From assembly GCF_015351595.1 (NCBI RefSeq), contig NZ_JADKPT010000001.1, positions 868,001 to 932,000 on the forward strand: a DNA stretch of 64,000 nt, in the 5' to 3' direction. Positions 19,181 to 28,903 of the stretch are shown piece after piece. Each line of letters starts with the position of its first letter. Within the stretch, counting starts at the first letter, position 1. The notes below the pieces were generated by a model, which had not been told where the DNA came from, did not search any database, and was given only the letters and a program-made list of their open reading frames with translations. The position numbers and the translations under genes are program-made. This stretch comes from Flavobacterium sp. LC2016-12. GTDB taxonomy: Bacteria > Bacteroidota > Bacteroidia > Flavobacteriales > Flavobacteriaceae.

Positions 19181-19732
19181 ATGAAACAAAAGCATTCTCA
19201 AAATTCACCATACGATTCACCATGGTCAGTATCGCAGCGTATTAAAATGATAGTATGGGAATATGTATGGTTATTATTTTGTACCTGGACTCCAAAACCT
19301 GCTAATTCATGGAGATTATTTTGGCTCAAATTGTTCGGATGTAAAATTTATGGAAAACCATTTGTACATCAGAGGGCAAGAATTCAAATTCCATGGAACC
19401 TGATCTTGCACGATCACGCATGCCTCGGCGATCGGGCCAATGCTTATACGTTGGGAGTTATAGAAATATTTGAGCACGCCACAGTAGGCCAGGAAGTATA
19501 TCTGTGTACTGGTACTCATGCATTTAATGAACCTGCTATGAATTTAATTACGAGTAAAATAGTAATACAGAGAAATGTTTTTATTGGGGTAAGAGCCATC
19601 ATAATGCCTGGTATAATAGTAGGAGAAAATGCTATTATAGGCGCAGGAAGTTTAGTGACTAAAAATGTCGAAAAAAATACAATAGTAGGAGGAAATCCTG
19701 CCAAACTTATAAAACCTAGAAGCTTTGAATAA
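19181..19732 (+). CDS. wcaF: WcaF-like colanic-acid-type acetyltransferase
   Basis: 183 aa. It matches the WcaF layout: SVSQRIKMIVWEYVWLLFC near the N-terminus, then WLKLFGCKIYGKPFVHQRAR and hexapeptide repeats. The tail is GAGSLVTKNVEKNTIVGGNPAK. The catalytic-type His is in CTGTHAF. It probably O-acetylates a repeat-unit sugar. The 3' end overlaps the next gene's TTG start by 8 bp. Confidence 0.82.
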   Translation: MKQKHSQNSPYDSPWSVSQRIKMIVWEYVWLLFCTWTPKPANSWRLFWLKLFGCKIYGKPFVHQRARIQIPWNLILHDHACLGDRANAYTLGVIEIFEHATVGQEVYLCTGTHAFNEPAMNLITSKIVIQRNVFIGVRAIIMPGIIVGENAIIGAGSLVTKNVEKNTIVGGNPAKLIKPRSFE

Positions 19733-20555
19733 AATTCCAATTTCTGTAATCGTTTCTGTAAAAAACGAAGCTTTAAATTTACCATCTTGCCTGGATAAAT
19801 TAGAGCGTTTTGATCAAATAATCGTAGTAGATTCCTGCAGCACTGATGATACTCCGATTATTGCAAAGACCAAGGGGGCTGAAGTATTGCAATTTCAATG
19901 GAATGGTAAATTTCCAAAAAAACGCAATTGGGCATTACAAAATGCTGACCTTCGCCACGAGTGGATTTTGTTTTTGGACGCTGATGAATTTGTTTCTGAT
20001 GAATTTGTAAACGAAGTCGGTATCAAAATCCACGATCCTTATTATAATGGTTTCACAATACGTTTTGAAAACTATTTTATGGGAAGGAAACTTAAATATG
20101 GGTATGGATTTCAAAAGTCGGCCCTTTTTAAGAAATCAAAAGGTGCCTATGAAAAAATCGATGAAGATTTGTGGAGCCATTTAGACATGGAGGTACATGA
20201 ACATCCAATTATTGAAGGTAAGGTTGGGGTTATTAAATCGAAAGTTGTTCATAAAGATTTTAAAAACTTAGAACATTACATATCCAAACACAATGCTTAT
20301 TCTACTTGGGAAGCCCACAGATATCTGCAGTTAAAGCAGACGAAAAATACGCTGTTATCTTTCAATCAAAAAATTAAATACAGCCTGATTAATACAGGAT
20401 TACTTCCTGCAGTCTATTTTTTGGGCGCTTACTTTTTGAAATTAGGCTTTTTAGATGGTAAGGAAGGATTTTATCTGGCACGTTTTAAGTCACATTACTT
20501 CTTTCAAGTTCAAACTAAAATCGATTCATTCAAAAATAACATCGAATTAAAATGA
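19725..20555 (+). CDS. glycosyltransferase family 2 (WaaE/KdtX-like)
   Basis: 276 aa. A GT-A fold begins with [21 protein letters not shown] and has the metal-binding motif [27 protein letters not shown] resembles the WaaE/LgtF branch. The start is TTG within the end of wcaF. Its own stop overlaps the UXS gene by 4 bp. An inverting transferase is expected; donor unknown. Confidence 0.83.
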   Translation: MNKIPISVIVSVKNEALNLPSCLDKLERFDQIIVVDSCSTDDTPIIAKTKGAEVLQFQWNGKFPKKRNWALQNADLRHEWILFLDADEFVSDEFVNEVGIKIHDPYYNGFTIRFENYFMGRKLKYGYGFQKSALFKKSKGAYEKIDEDLWSHLDMEVHEHPIIEGKVGVIKSKVVHKDFKNLEHYISKHNAYSTWEAHRYLQLKQTKNTLLSFNQKIKYSLINTGLLPAVYFLGAYFLKLGFLDGKEGFYLARFKSHYFFQVQTKIDSFKNNIELK

Positions 20556-21496
20556 AAAGAATATTGATAACTGGAGGAGCTGGATTTGTCGGTTCTCATT
20601 TGTGCAAAAGATTGTTGAATGAAGGAAATGAAGTGATTTGTCTGGACAATTACTTTACGGGAACTAAATCAAATATAATTGAGCTGTTGGATAATCCTTA
20701 TTTTGAAATGGTAAGACATGACATAACAGAGTCTTATTATGCTGAGGTTGACGAGATTTACAATTTGGCTTGTCCTGCATCTCCTGTTCATTACCAATAT
20801 AATCCGATAAAGACAATTAAAACTTCTGTAATGGGAGCCATCAATGTTTTAGGATTAGCCAAACGTGTTAATGCTAAAGTGTTGCAAGCCAGTACTAGTG
20901 AAGTGTATGGAGATCCGTTGGTACATCCTCAAACCGAAAGCTATTGGGGGCATGTAAATCCAATAGGTATTCGTTCCTGTTATGACGAAGGAAAGCGTTG
21001 TGCCGAAACTTTATTTATGGATTATCACAATCAGAACAAAGTTGCCATTAAAATCATTAGAATATTTAATACTTACGGGCCTAATATGAACCCTGGTGAT
21101 GGGAGAGTGGTTTCAAATTTTATTGTACAGGCTCTGCAGGGAAAAGATATTACCATTTTTGGAGATGGTTTGCAAACTCGTTCATTTCAATATGTTGACG
21201 ATTTAGTTGAAGGCATGATTCGTATGATGGGGTCTGAACCTTCATTTCTGGGTCCGGTAAATTTAGGTAACCCTAACGAATTTACGATGCTCGAGCTGGC
21301 CCAGACAATTATTGAATTGACAGGTTCTAAATCGAAAATTATTCATCTTGATTTACCACAAGATGATCCCAAACAAAGGCAGCCAGACATTTCTTTGGCA
21401 AATAATAAGCTTAATGGCTGGGAGCCTAAAATACAATTGCGAGAAGGCTTGATTACTACGATCAGCTATTTTGATAAGTTGTTATTAAAACTATAA
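20552..21496 (+). CDS. uxs: UDP-glucuronate decarboxylase (UDP-xylose synthase)
   Basis: 314 aa. It is an extended [21 protein letters not shown], then [20 protein letters not shown], the UXS signature, and the catalytic [11 protein letters not shown] (Tyr-x3-Lys). It turns UDP-glucuronate into UDP-xylose. Together with ugd this gives a complete route from UDP-glucose, so the polymer may contain glucuronate or xylose. It is coupled by ATGA overlap to the GT2 gene before it. Confidence 0.9.
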   Translation: MKRILITGGAGFVGSHLCKRLLNEGNEVICLDNYFTGTKSNIIELLDNPYFEMVRHDITESYYAEVDEIYNLACPASPVHYQYNPIKTIKTSVMGAINVLGLAKRVNAKVLQASTSEVYGDPLVHPQTESYWGHVNPIGIRSCYDEGKRCAETLFMDYHNQNKVAIKIIRIFNTYGPNMNPGDGRVVSNFIVQALQGKDITIFGDGLQTRSFQYVDDLVEGMIRMMGSEPSFLGPVNLGNPNEFTMLELAQTIIELTGSKSKIIHLDLPQDDPKQRQPDISLANNKLNGWEPKIQLREGLITTISYFDKLLLKL

Positions 21497-21614
21497 GCAC
21501 TTCTTTTTTATACAATAATACAATTTATTTCTACTTTTTTTCCCTCAGTTTTTTATTGGGGGATTAGGTTTTTATACGCTAAAAATTCAGTTAGTATTAA
21601 TCTTAAAATTTATT

Positions 21615-22367
21615 ATGATGAGAATAACTATTATAACCGTATGTTTCAATAGAAAAGCTACTATCGAAAAAGCTATCAAAAGTGTATTGGAACAAAATTA
21701 TCATGATATTGAATACATTATCATTGATGGCAATTCTACAGATGGAACAAAAGAAATTATTGAATCTTACGGAGACAAAATATGCAAATTTGTCTCAGAA
21801 CCTGATAGTGGAATGTATGATGCAATAAACAAAGGGCTCAAATTGGCAACAGGAGATGTGATTGGTTTAATGCATTCTGATGATGAATTTTATGATAAAA
21901 AGGCCGTTGGAAGAATTGCAGCCCGTTTTAATGCAGACTCTAGTATTGATGGCGTTTATGGTGATGGCGTTTATGTTTCGAACGATAAGGAAGAACGCCT
22001 GATTCGCGATCGGATAGGAGGTGTCTTTAGTCTCAAAAAAATTAAAGAAGGTTGGTTGCCTTTGCATCCTACTGTTTACCTAAAGAAAACAATAATTGAT
22101 CATAATGGTGCTTATAACCTTGACTTTAAAATAGCATCAGATACTGAATTCTTACTTCGTTACTTATACAAATATAAAATTAAGATGAGTTATATCAATT
22201 CTTATATTGTTAGAATGAGAATGGGAGGTATGAGTACCAGTTTTAAAACTGCATTTGAAGTTTTATATGAAGACTATAAAATTTATAAGTTTCATGGTTT
22301 AGAAGCAATTATGGCTGTTTTTCTTAAAAAAACGATTGCTCTAAGACAATACATGCTGCATTTATAA
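21615..22367 (+). CDS. glycosyltransferase family 2 (WcaA/WcaE-like)
   Basis: 250 aa. The GT-A motifs ITIITVCFNRKATIEKAIKS and DGNSTDGTKEII are present, with LMHSDDEFYD as the DXD-like site and a conserved EPDSGMYDAINKG. This closely follows the WcaE-type pattern. It is separated by 118 bp from uxs and by 242 bp from wza, so it may be the last gene of the upstream operon. Donor unknown. Confidence 0.85.
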   Translation: MMRITIITVCFNRKATIEKAIKSVLEQNYHDIEYIIIDGNSTDGTKEIIESYGDKICKFVSEPDSGMYDAINKGLKLATGDVIGLMHSDDEFYDKKAVGRIAARFNADSSIDGVYGDGVYVSNDKEERLIRDRIGGVFSLKKIKEGWLPLHPTVYLKKTIIDHNGAYNLDFKIASDTEFLLRYLYKYKIKMSYINSYIVRMRMGGMSTSFKTAFEVLYEDYKIYKFHGLEAIMAVFLKKTIALRQYMLHL

Positions 22368-22609
22368 AAGATCAAAATTAATCTGTCTACTTTGTTTTTT
22401 GATAGTCTTAATCATCAGTGAAAAAGTGGGTTAACAGAAGGATTTTCCAAATAAATAATTTAAACAAAACCAGTAATTATAACCAGGAAATGAAAACTTT
22501 TTTAGTTTATGAGAACATTCTGAATAAGGATATTTTCAGCACTAAAATAGTTTTCATTTTAATTGATTAAAATCTGGATTACACAAATATTAATATTTAT
22601 ACAGTTAAA

Positions 22610-23374
22610 ATGAAGAAAATTTTCCTTTCGATTATTTTATTGCTTTTATTGATGCTTCAGTCTTGTACAACCAAAAAGCAAATGTTGTATTTGCAAGATT
22701 TAGATAGCTATGCGAACTCTAATTTAAATTATACATCGAGTAAAATACAACCGAATGATATTTTAAAAGTTGAAGTTGGTGATCTTAACCCTTTAGTAGC
22801 GGCGCCTTTTAATATAAATACGACTTCGACTTCACAAACATCAGTAGAAATGATGAGGTTATCAGGCTATTTAGTGACTCCTCAGGGGAATATCACGCTG
22901 CCAATTTTAAACGAAATTAAAGTGGGTGGTTTAACACCGGCAGATGCAGAGATAAAAATAAAAGGGCGTCTTGTAAATGAAGGCTATTTAGTAAATCCTA
23001 CAGTGCAGGTTCGCGTTCTCAATAATAAATTTACCATTTTGGGAGAAGTGAATGCTCCTGGTGTAATATCTTTTAGTGAAGAGTCTATTAGTTTACTTGA
23101 TGCAATAGGTCTGGCAAAAGATTTAACGTATTCAGCCATTCGAAAAGATGTAAAACTTATTAGAGAACAAGACGGAAAGCGTTTGGTTTACCACATCGAT
23201 TTAACTACAGCTGCATGGATGTCTAATCCAAATTTTCGAATAAGACAAAATGATGTTATTGTGGTAACGCCTAATAAACTAAAAGTAAATAGCGGGGGAT
23301 TAATCAAGGACCCGATACAACTGCTGGCTATATCTGCCTCTATTTTAACAGTTATTCTTTTGCTGACAGATTAA
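22610..23374 (+). CDS. wza: Wza-like outer-membrane polysaccharide export lipoprotein
   Basis: 254 aa. A lipoprotein signal ends at LMLQSC (lipidated Cys19). A Poly_export domain follows (KIQPNDILKVEVGDLNP) and at least one SLBB-like domain (FTILGEVNAPGVISF). A hydrophobic C-terminal segment (LLAISASILTVILLL) closes the protein, unlike E. coli Wza with its amphipathic helix. It would form the periplasmic/outer-membrane exit channel with the Wzc-like protein 86 bp downstream. Confidence 0.87.
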   Translation: MKKIFLSIILLLLLMLQSCTTKKQMLYLQDLDSYANSNLNYTSSKIQPNDILKVEVGDLNPLVAAPFNINTTSTSQTSVEMMRLSGYLVTPQGNITLPILNEIKVGGLTPADAEIKIKGRLVNEGYLVNPTVQVRVLNNKFTILGEVNAPGVISFSEESISLLDAIGLAKDLTYSAIRKDVKLIREQDGKRLVYHIDLTTAAWMSNPNFRIRQNDVIVVTPNKLKVNSGGLIKDPIQLLAISASILTVILLLTD

Positions 23375-23460
23375 TACGATATAGAAGAGAATTTTCATTT
23401 TAGCATTCAATTTGTTGTGCTTCTTAAATAGTACTACCATTTCTACTTAATTAAATAATT

Positions 23461-25794
23461 ATGGATTTTAAAAAAGAGTTTTTAAAGTATTTACAGTATT
23501 GGCCTTGGTTTTTGCTAAGTTTAATTTTATGTGTAGGTGCCGCTTTTATTTTTATCAAAATAGTACCACCAACATATCAAACTTCGGCTTTGATCTTTAT
23601 AGATAAAAAACAAGAAGACAAAACAAAAATAATTACCATCACTACGAATCAAAAAAGTGATGATGATAATGTAGAGGAAGAAATCCGCCTGATTACCTCC
23701 AATGAATTTTTGATGGATGTAGTAAAAAATGTGAATTTAAATATCAGTTATTTTGAAAAAGTTTATACCATTCAAAATAATAATGTAAATGAAGTTCCTT
23801 TTATTTTAAAATTTACGGTTTCTAATGATTCATTACCACTAGTTTCTTATGACATTAAAGTAAGTAAAGAAGGATTTACCATCACAAATCCTGATACCGA
23901 AGATCAATATAACGTTAAAGGATACAAAGGAGATCAGATCATCAAAGGTTTACCATTTAAAATTCAGTTATCTGAAAAAGCGAAGAAAAATCCAGCTTAT
24001 TATTTCGAAAACGAATATAAAGTGAGTCTTGAACCTACAGCTATTGCTTTAAAAAATCTAAAGTCATCACTTATTGTTTTATCCGATGAAAAGTCAAAAG
24101 GAACAATAGAATTAAATCACACTGGTTCAAGCCCTGTGCTTTCAAGAAAAATATTAAATGAAATTATCGTTTTGCTGGATAAAAATATTGTTATCAACAA
24201 GCAAAAATTATTTACAAATACGGTTTCTTACTTAAATCAAAGAATAAAAAGTTTCACTAAAGAAAAAGATTCTATTGAAAGTGTAAAAGAAAAATATTTG
24301 CAAAATAATGATATAGCGGTAATGGACAATTATGCTATCGAAAGAACCGCCGAGAGAAGCCAGAAAAAAGAAAGCTCTATGCTTAATGAAAAACAAATTA
24401 CGCTTACTAGTTATGCTATTAGCGATATTAAGAGATCTGGTGCTACCCAAACTTTAGGTACAGATTACAATTTAGAATCACCGATAGTCAATCAAATGCT
24501 TTTAAATTATAATGCAAAACTTCTTGAGAGTGAAGTAATCCTGGAAAGAGCACAAAAAAACAATCCTGCCTACATTACTTTAATAACCCAATTAACTAGT
24601 CAAAAGCAGCAGATAGTGAATACTTTAGAAGGTTATTTAAACTTTTTAAATCAAAATAACAGAGTTAATAAATCAGAAGAAAATATTGCCGAATCAAAAG
24701 TTAAAAACATTCCTACGCAAGATAAAGTTTTGGGCAATATCAATAGTGATCTTAGTATGAAAGAAGAAACCTATGTAGCATTATTACAAAAGAGAGAAGA
24801 AGCTGTTTTGAATGGTGCGATTTTAGAATCAAATTTAAATACTTTAAATGCGCCAGAAACGAATTATACAGCAATTTTTCCGCAACCAAAATCATTTTTG
24901 CTGGGTGCTTTTATGTTTGGTTTACTTCTTCCTTTTGGATTCATATACCTGCGTTTAGTCTTAGATACTAAAATACATAACGAAGACGATATTCTGAAAA
25001 TAATGTCTAATGTTCCTATTGTAGGGTACATTCCTAAAGTAGATAATGGTGAAAAACTTGATAACACAGCTACTTCACGTTCTATGATAGCAGAAGCAAC
25101 ACGTACTGTGGTTTCAAATATATCTTATTTACTACCAAAAAAAGAGGAAATGAAAGGACGAGTAATATTGTTTACTTCTTCTATTCAGGGAGAAGGGAAA
25201 TCCTTTAGTGCATTTCATAATGCTATAACCGTTAGCAACCTCAATAAAAAAGTATTGCTAATAGGTGTCGATCTAAGAAATCCTCAATTGCATGATTATT
25301 TTAAAGTGGATAAAAGTAAGTTAGGACTCACCAATTTCCTGGCTAATAAAAGTGATGACTGGAAAGGATTCGTGCAAAAAGATACTATGTTTTCTAAAAA
25401 CCTGGATATTTTATTTGCAGGAGAGGCTCCCCCTAATCCATCACAATTAATAACCAATTCTAATTTTGAATCTTTAATTGAAGAGGCAAAAAAGCTTTAT
25501 GATTTTATAATACTTGATACTGCACCGGTACAAATAGTATCTGATACACTCAATTTTAGTTATTTGGCTGATGTTACTGTATTTGTAGTAAAATATGGTT
25601 TTACAGATAAAAGTAATTTAGTTCACATAAATAATTTTATTAAGAAGGAGCAGTTAAAAAATGTAGGGATCCTTATAAACGGAGTAAATATGAAAACCGC
25701 ATATGGCTATGGACTAAACTATGGTTATCAATACCAGGAAGCAAAGATAAAACGTCCCTGGTATAAAAGAGGCCTTACGATGAAAGAAGCCTAA
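23461..25794 (+). CDS. wzc: Wzc-like polysaccharide co-polymerase and tyrosine autokinase
   Basis: 777 aa. An N-terminal Wzz domain has a TM segment at about residues 15-35 and a long coiled periplasmic part. A second TM lies near 480-500, just before a BY-kinase domain. The Walker A is SSIQGEGKS (Lys580), Walker A' is LLIGVDLRNPQ and Walker B is FIILDTAP. The C-terminus has a tyrosine cluster (YGYGLNYGYQYQ) expected to be autophosphorylated. It sets chain length and drives export with Wza. All landmarks of a fused Gram-negative Wzc are present. Confidence 0.92.
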   Translation: MDFKKEFLKYLQYWPWFLLSLILCVGAAFIFIKIVPPTYQTSALIFIDKKQEDKTKIITITTNQKSDDDNVEEEIRLITSNEFLMDVVKNVNLNISYFEKVYTIQNNNVNEVPFILKFTVSNDSLPLVSYDIKVSKEGFTITNPDTEDQYNVKGYKGDQIIKGLPFKIQLSEKAKKNPAYYFENEYKVSLEPTAIALKNLKSSLIVLSDEKSKGTIELNHTGSSPVLSRKILNEIIVLLDKNIVINKQKLFTNTVSYLNQRIKSFTKEKDSIESVKEKYLQNNDIAVMDNYAIERTAERSQKKESSMLNEKQITLTSYAISDIKRSGATQTLGTDYNLESPIVNQMLLNYNAKLLESEVILERAQKNNPAYITLITQLTSQKQQIVNTLEGYLNFLNQNNRVNKSEENIAESKVKNIPTQDKVLGNINSDLSMKEETYVALLQKREEAVLNGAILESNLNTLNAPETNYTAIFPQPKSFLLGAFMFGLLLPFGFIYLRLVLDTKIHNEDDILKIMSNVPIVGYIPKVDNGEKLDNTATSRSMIAEATRTVVSNISYLLPKKEEMKGRVILFTSSIQGEGKSFSAFHNAITVSNLNKKVLLIGVDLRNPQLHDYFKVDKSKLGLTNFLANKSDDWKGFVQKDTMFSKNLDILFAGEAPPNPSQLITNSNFESLIEEAKKLYDFIILDTAPVQIVSDTLNFSYLADVTVFVVKYGFTDKSNLVHINNFIKKEQLKNVGILINGVNMKTAYGYGLNYGYQYQEAKIKRPWYKRGLTMKEA

Positions 25795-25859
25795 TAATCG
25801 CCTGGCGCTACAAATCCATCTCAAACAAAAAACTGTTTATTAATATTAAAAGATAAAAA

Positions 25860-26291
25860 ATGGTTCATAAAATACTTCTGATGATATTGCTTTTAATTAT
25901 CGCTGTCGTTTTTTATTTTTCCTGGTTACCTGATCCCAGCCTTAAAAGTGAAAGCTATTTACCAAACTGGCTTTTGAAGTGGAGTAATCATTATTATAAT
26001 TTACGTACTGCTATTCCTTTTATAGCTGTCGGTTTTTTACTAGAAGCCTATACGAAGTACAAGAATTCAAATGAATTAAATCCTGCTAAAAATTTCAATT
26101 TTATACAAAATATTGGTATCGCGGCAATAATTGTTTGTATAGCTGAGGGCGGGCAATTTTTAATTCATAAGAGAAGTCCGGATTTAATGGATGTTTTATA
26201 CGGAATTATTGGAAGTGTAATAGGGGCAGTAGGTTACAATTTATTTAAAAAAAATCAGAAATGCGAAACAGACATAAATTTACGTTCATAA
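25860..26291 (+). CDS. VanZ-like small membrane protein
   Basis: 143 aa with four hydrophobic segments. The pattern FYFSWLPDPSL, then a conserved central region and RSPDLMDVLYGIIGSVIGA, is typical of VanZ-like proteins (compare the family's D-x2-D-x2-xN-x2-G core). Such genes often accompany Bacteroidetes exopolysaccharide loci; their role there is unknown. It overlaps the initiating transferase gene by 31 bp in another frame. Confidence 0.72.
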   Translation: MVHKILLMILLLIIAVVFYFSWLPDPSLKSESYLPNWLLKWSNHYYNLRTAIPFIAVGFLLEAYTKYKNSNELNPAKNFNFIQNIGIAAIIVCIAEGGQFLIHKRSPDLMDVLYGIIGSVIGAVGYNLFKKNQKCETDINLRS

Positions 26292-27661
26292 TTTGCTGTG
26301 CTATTGTAGATATGATCGCGATGGTATTTGGTACCATACTGTTTTTGAATTATGCAAGTGAAGAAAAGATCGGATGGAATGCCTTATTTCTGAATAAGAT
26401 GATTCCAATTACAATTTTAAGTTGGTTATTCTCGGTTACTTATTTTCAATTATATAAAGTAAATGTCCTTTTCAGTTTAGAAACCTTTTTTCGCAATAGC
26501 TGGCGTGCTTTCTTTACACAAAGAATATTGTGGCATAGTTATATATTTATTTTTCAGGATAATGTATTGTACTTCTTTAGTAGCAGGGCAAATTTATTTC
26601 AAATAAGTTTTTTACTGTTCTATTTTTTGCTATCCAGAATTTTATTTACTGTAGTTATAGGACAAATTAAAGGATGGGTTTTCAAACGTTATACAGTTGC
26701 TATATGGGGGTTTAACAAAACAAGTATCGAATTGGCATCTCATTTAGAGAGCAATTCTTTTTTTATTGATTTCGTAGGTATTCTCAACGAAAATTCTTCC
26801 GTTGAATACATAAATAATGAAGATTTTAGTGAAGCGCTTTCCGAAGCTATTGATAATGCATCCAGAGATAATATTAATGAATTATTCATAGTATCTAAGC
26901 CCGATTTCATCTCAGATTTAAATTATTTCTTTGAGCTTGGAGATAAACATTGTATGCGTTTGAAATTTGTTCCTGATTTTTCATCCATTTCAAAAAAACA
27001 TTTTAATTCCAGCCATTTAAACAATTTTCATGTTATCAAACCACGTTTTGAACCATTACAAAATGCCTACAATCGGTTAGTTAAGAGAATATTTGATCTT
27101 GTTTTCAGCATGTTGGTGATTATTTTCATTTTGTCATGGCTTTATCCTTTGTTAGCCATTCTTATTAAGAGACAAAGTAAAGGACCTGTTTTATTTAAAC
27201 AAATGCGAACGGGTAAAAAAAACGAAAATTTTTGGTGTTATAAATTCCGAAGTATGTATGTAAATATGGGGGATGAAAGTGAACAGGCAAAAAGAGAAGA
27301 TTCCCGAATTACACCTATTGGGAAATTCCTCCGACGTACTAGTCTGGATGAGATGCCTCAATTTTTTAATGTCCTGATGGGAAAAATGAGCATAGTAGGA
27401 CCACGGCCTCATATGGTCAAACATACCTCAGACTACAATGGTCATATTAATAATTTTATGGTTCGTCATTTTGTCAAACCGGGAATTACCGGTCTGGCCC
27501 AAGTGTCGGGACTTAGAGGCGAAACCAAAAAAGTATCCGATATGAAGCGCCGCGTTACGACAGACATCGAATATGTGCAGCGCTGGAGCTTAATCACTGA
27601 TATTAAAATTTGCTTATTAACAGTTATTGTAACCTTGAAAGGAGATAAAAATGCTTTTTAA
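26261..27661 (+). CDS. wcaJ: WcaJ-like undecaprenyl-phosphate sugar phosphotransferase
   Basis: 466 aa. The N-terminal half has four to five TM segments and a CoA-binding-like domain (YTVAIWGFNKTSIELASHLE). The C-terminal PF02397-type domain has FDLVFSMLVII, FKQMRTGKKNENFWCYKFRSM, LRRTSLDEMPQFFNVLMG, IVGPRPH and PGITGLAQVSGLRGE. It transfers a sugar-phosphate to undecaprenyl phosphate, the first committed step of repeat-unit synthesis. The donor is probably UDP-glucose by analogy with WcaJ, but the sequence alone does not settle this. Confidence 0.9.
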   Translation: MRNRHKFTFIICCAIVDMIAMVFGTILFLNYASEEKIGWNALFLNKMIPITILSWLFSVTYFQLYKVNVLFSLETFFRNSWRAFFTQRILWHSYIFIFQDNVLYFFSSRANLFQISFLLFYFLLSRILFTVVIGQIKGWVFKRYTVAIWGFNKTSIELASHLESNSFFIDFVGILNENSSVEYINNEDFSEALSEAIDNASRDNINELFIVSKPDFISDLNYFFELGDKHCMRLKFVPDFSSISKKHFNSSHLNNFHVIKPRFEPLQNAYNRLVKRIFDLVFSMLVIIFILSWLYPLLAILIKRQSKGPVLFKQMRTGKKNENFWCYKFRSMYVNMGDESEQAKREDSRITPIGKFLRRTSLDEMPQFFNVLMGKMSIVGPRPHMVKHTSDYNGHINNFMVRHFVKPGITGLAQVSGLRGETKKVSDMKRRVTTDIEYVQRWSLITDIKICLLTVIVTLKGDKNAF

Positions 27662-27677
27662 CTAAAAAATAGAAATT

Positions 27678-27878
27678 ATGGATATTACTAATTACTTTGT
27701 TGGTTTACTTACAGGAGTTTCTGTGACAACCTTTTTTATTGGGAAAGAATGGTATAAATATTATACGAAATACACGATTCAACAAAAACAATTGGATCGG
27801 GTTTTGAAATTGAATGATAAAATTAAAAAAATTAAGAATTTGAGTTCAACAGGAACTTCGAATCTTAATGTTGGTTAG
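27678..27878 (+). CDS. small single-TM protein, unknown
   Basis: 66 aa. One N-terminal hydrophobic segment (YFVGLLTGVSVTTFFIG) is followed by a basic, helical tail (RVLKLNDKIKKIKNL). It starts 16 bp after the WcaJ-like gene, so it is probably co-transcribed. I do not recognise a family. A small accessory protein of the initiating transferase or export complex would fit, but this is only positional. Confidence 0.55.
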   Translation: MDITNYFVGLLTGVSVTTFFIGKEWYKYYTKYTIQQKQLDRVLKLNDKIKKIKNLSSTGTSNLNVG

Positions 27879-28184
27879 AATCATTTTCTTCGTTTATTAT
27901 TTACAGGAATATTTTGCAAAAATTAACCCTATCGGTTATTATTTTTTGTGAAGTGAAATAATATTGTCTTTTATTAATTTTTGTCAAAATTGATACTTGT
28001 TTGCACTCAAAGTTTCGCAGAGTTTATAATTGAATTTAATAATAATTCTTTCCTTGTTTTAAGCATGTCTTTTAAAGTGTTCGGAATATAAAACAGGCTC
28101 TTTTTTATATTCCGGGATAATTTCCTGTCACTATATAATTAGAGTATAAATTATTATAAGAAAGATAAATATTAATTCTTAAAG
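27879..28184. other. intergenic stretch with a perfect 12-bp hairpin
   Basis: CGGAATATAAAA (28082-28093) pairs perfectly with TTTTATATTCCG (28103-28114) around a 9-nt loop. No T run follows on the + strand. It may end the polysaccharide operon or act in the leader of the next gene. The remaining sequence shows nothing else. Confidence 0.5.
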
Positions 28185-28637
28185 ATGATTAAAAAAAGAG
28201 TTTTAGTTCGGGATAATAAAGGAATTTTTTTAAAAATGTTTAAAAGAAAGTTTAAAGATGAATTTGAATTTTCTGAAGACTCTTTTTTACTGAAAAATAA
28301 GAACAAACTGGATAATTTTGATTATTCGGTATTTGTAGTATATGACTATTCAGAGCTGGTAGAATTTTTCGAATTAGATAGTATAAGAACAAATTTTACG
28401 GTTTGCTTATTTAGTAAACATCTTTACAATAGTTTATCATTGATAGAAGAAATTAAAGACTTAGTTTTAATAGATGCTTCAAAAAATAAGGCAGAACTTT
28501 TTGAAGATTTGAAATTGTACTTTAAAAAACCATCAGGTTTAATCCCCAAAATAGCACGTAGAAAAAAAATCGTAGACTCAAAGATTTATAAAATACAGCT
28601 GGAAATACTTCAAAAAGCATTATTCTATTTAACGTAA
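28185..28637 (+). CDS. hypothetical protein, possibly a degenerate receiver-like domain
   Basis: 150 aa, Lys/Phe-rich, with no signal peptide or TM segment. The alternation of strands (KKRVLVRDN, SVFVVYDYS, FTVCLFS, DLVLIDAS) loosely recalls a response-regulator receiver, with an Asp at the end of the third strand. The conserved acidic pair and the Lys are not convincing. It is the last + strand gene after the polysaccharide locus. Function unknown; this reading is a weak guess. Confidence 0.5.
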   Translation: MIKKRVLVRDNKGIFLKMFKRKFKDEFEFSEDSFLLKNKNKLDNFDYSVFVVYDYSELVEFFELDSIRTNFTVCLFSKHLYNSLSLIEEIKDLVLIDASKNKAELFEDLKLYFKKPSGLIPKIARRKKIVDSKIYKIQLEILQKALFYLT

Positions 28638-28851
28638 TTAAGTGTAAATAATCATTTTTTAATAAATAAGACTGCTTTTGAAATGATTCGTCTTTGAGCT
28701 AAAAAAGGAAATTTATAACTAGAATTTGTAGACTCAAATACTTTTGAGTAGAAAGAAAAACAAGAAATTTTATGCCCTAAAAGGAGCAGTAATAAAGCAC
28801 AATTGTGAACTCGACGCTAATTTGAGTTTCAAAAAAAAATCCATTATAAAT

Positions 28852-28881
28852 AAAGGCCGGAATTATTAAATTCCAGCCTTT
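28852..28881. terminator. bidirectional terminator between convergent genes
   Basis: AAAGGCCGGAATT (28852-28864) pairs with AATTCCAGCCTTT (28869-28881) with one mismatch. It lies between the hypothetical gene (+) and the DUF4374 lipoprotein gene (-). Confidence 0.75.
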
Positions 28882-28903
28882 AAATAACAGTTGTTTATAC
28901 CGT

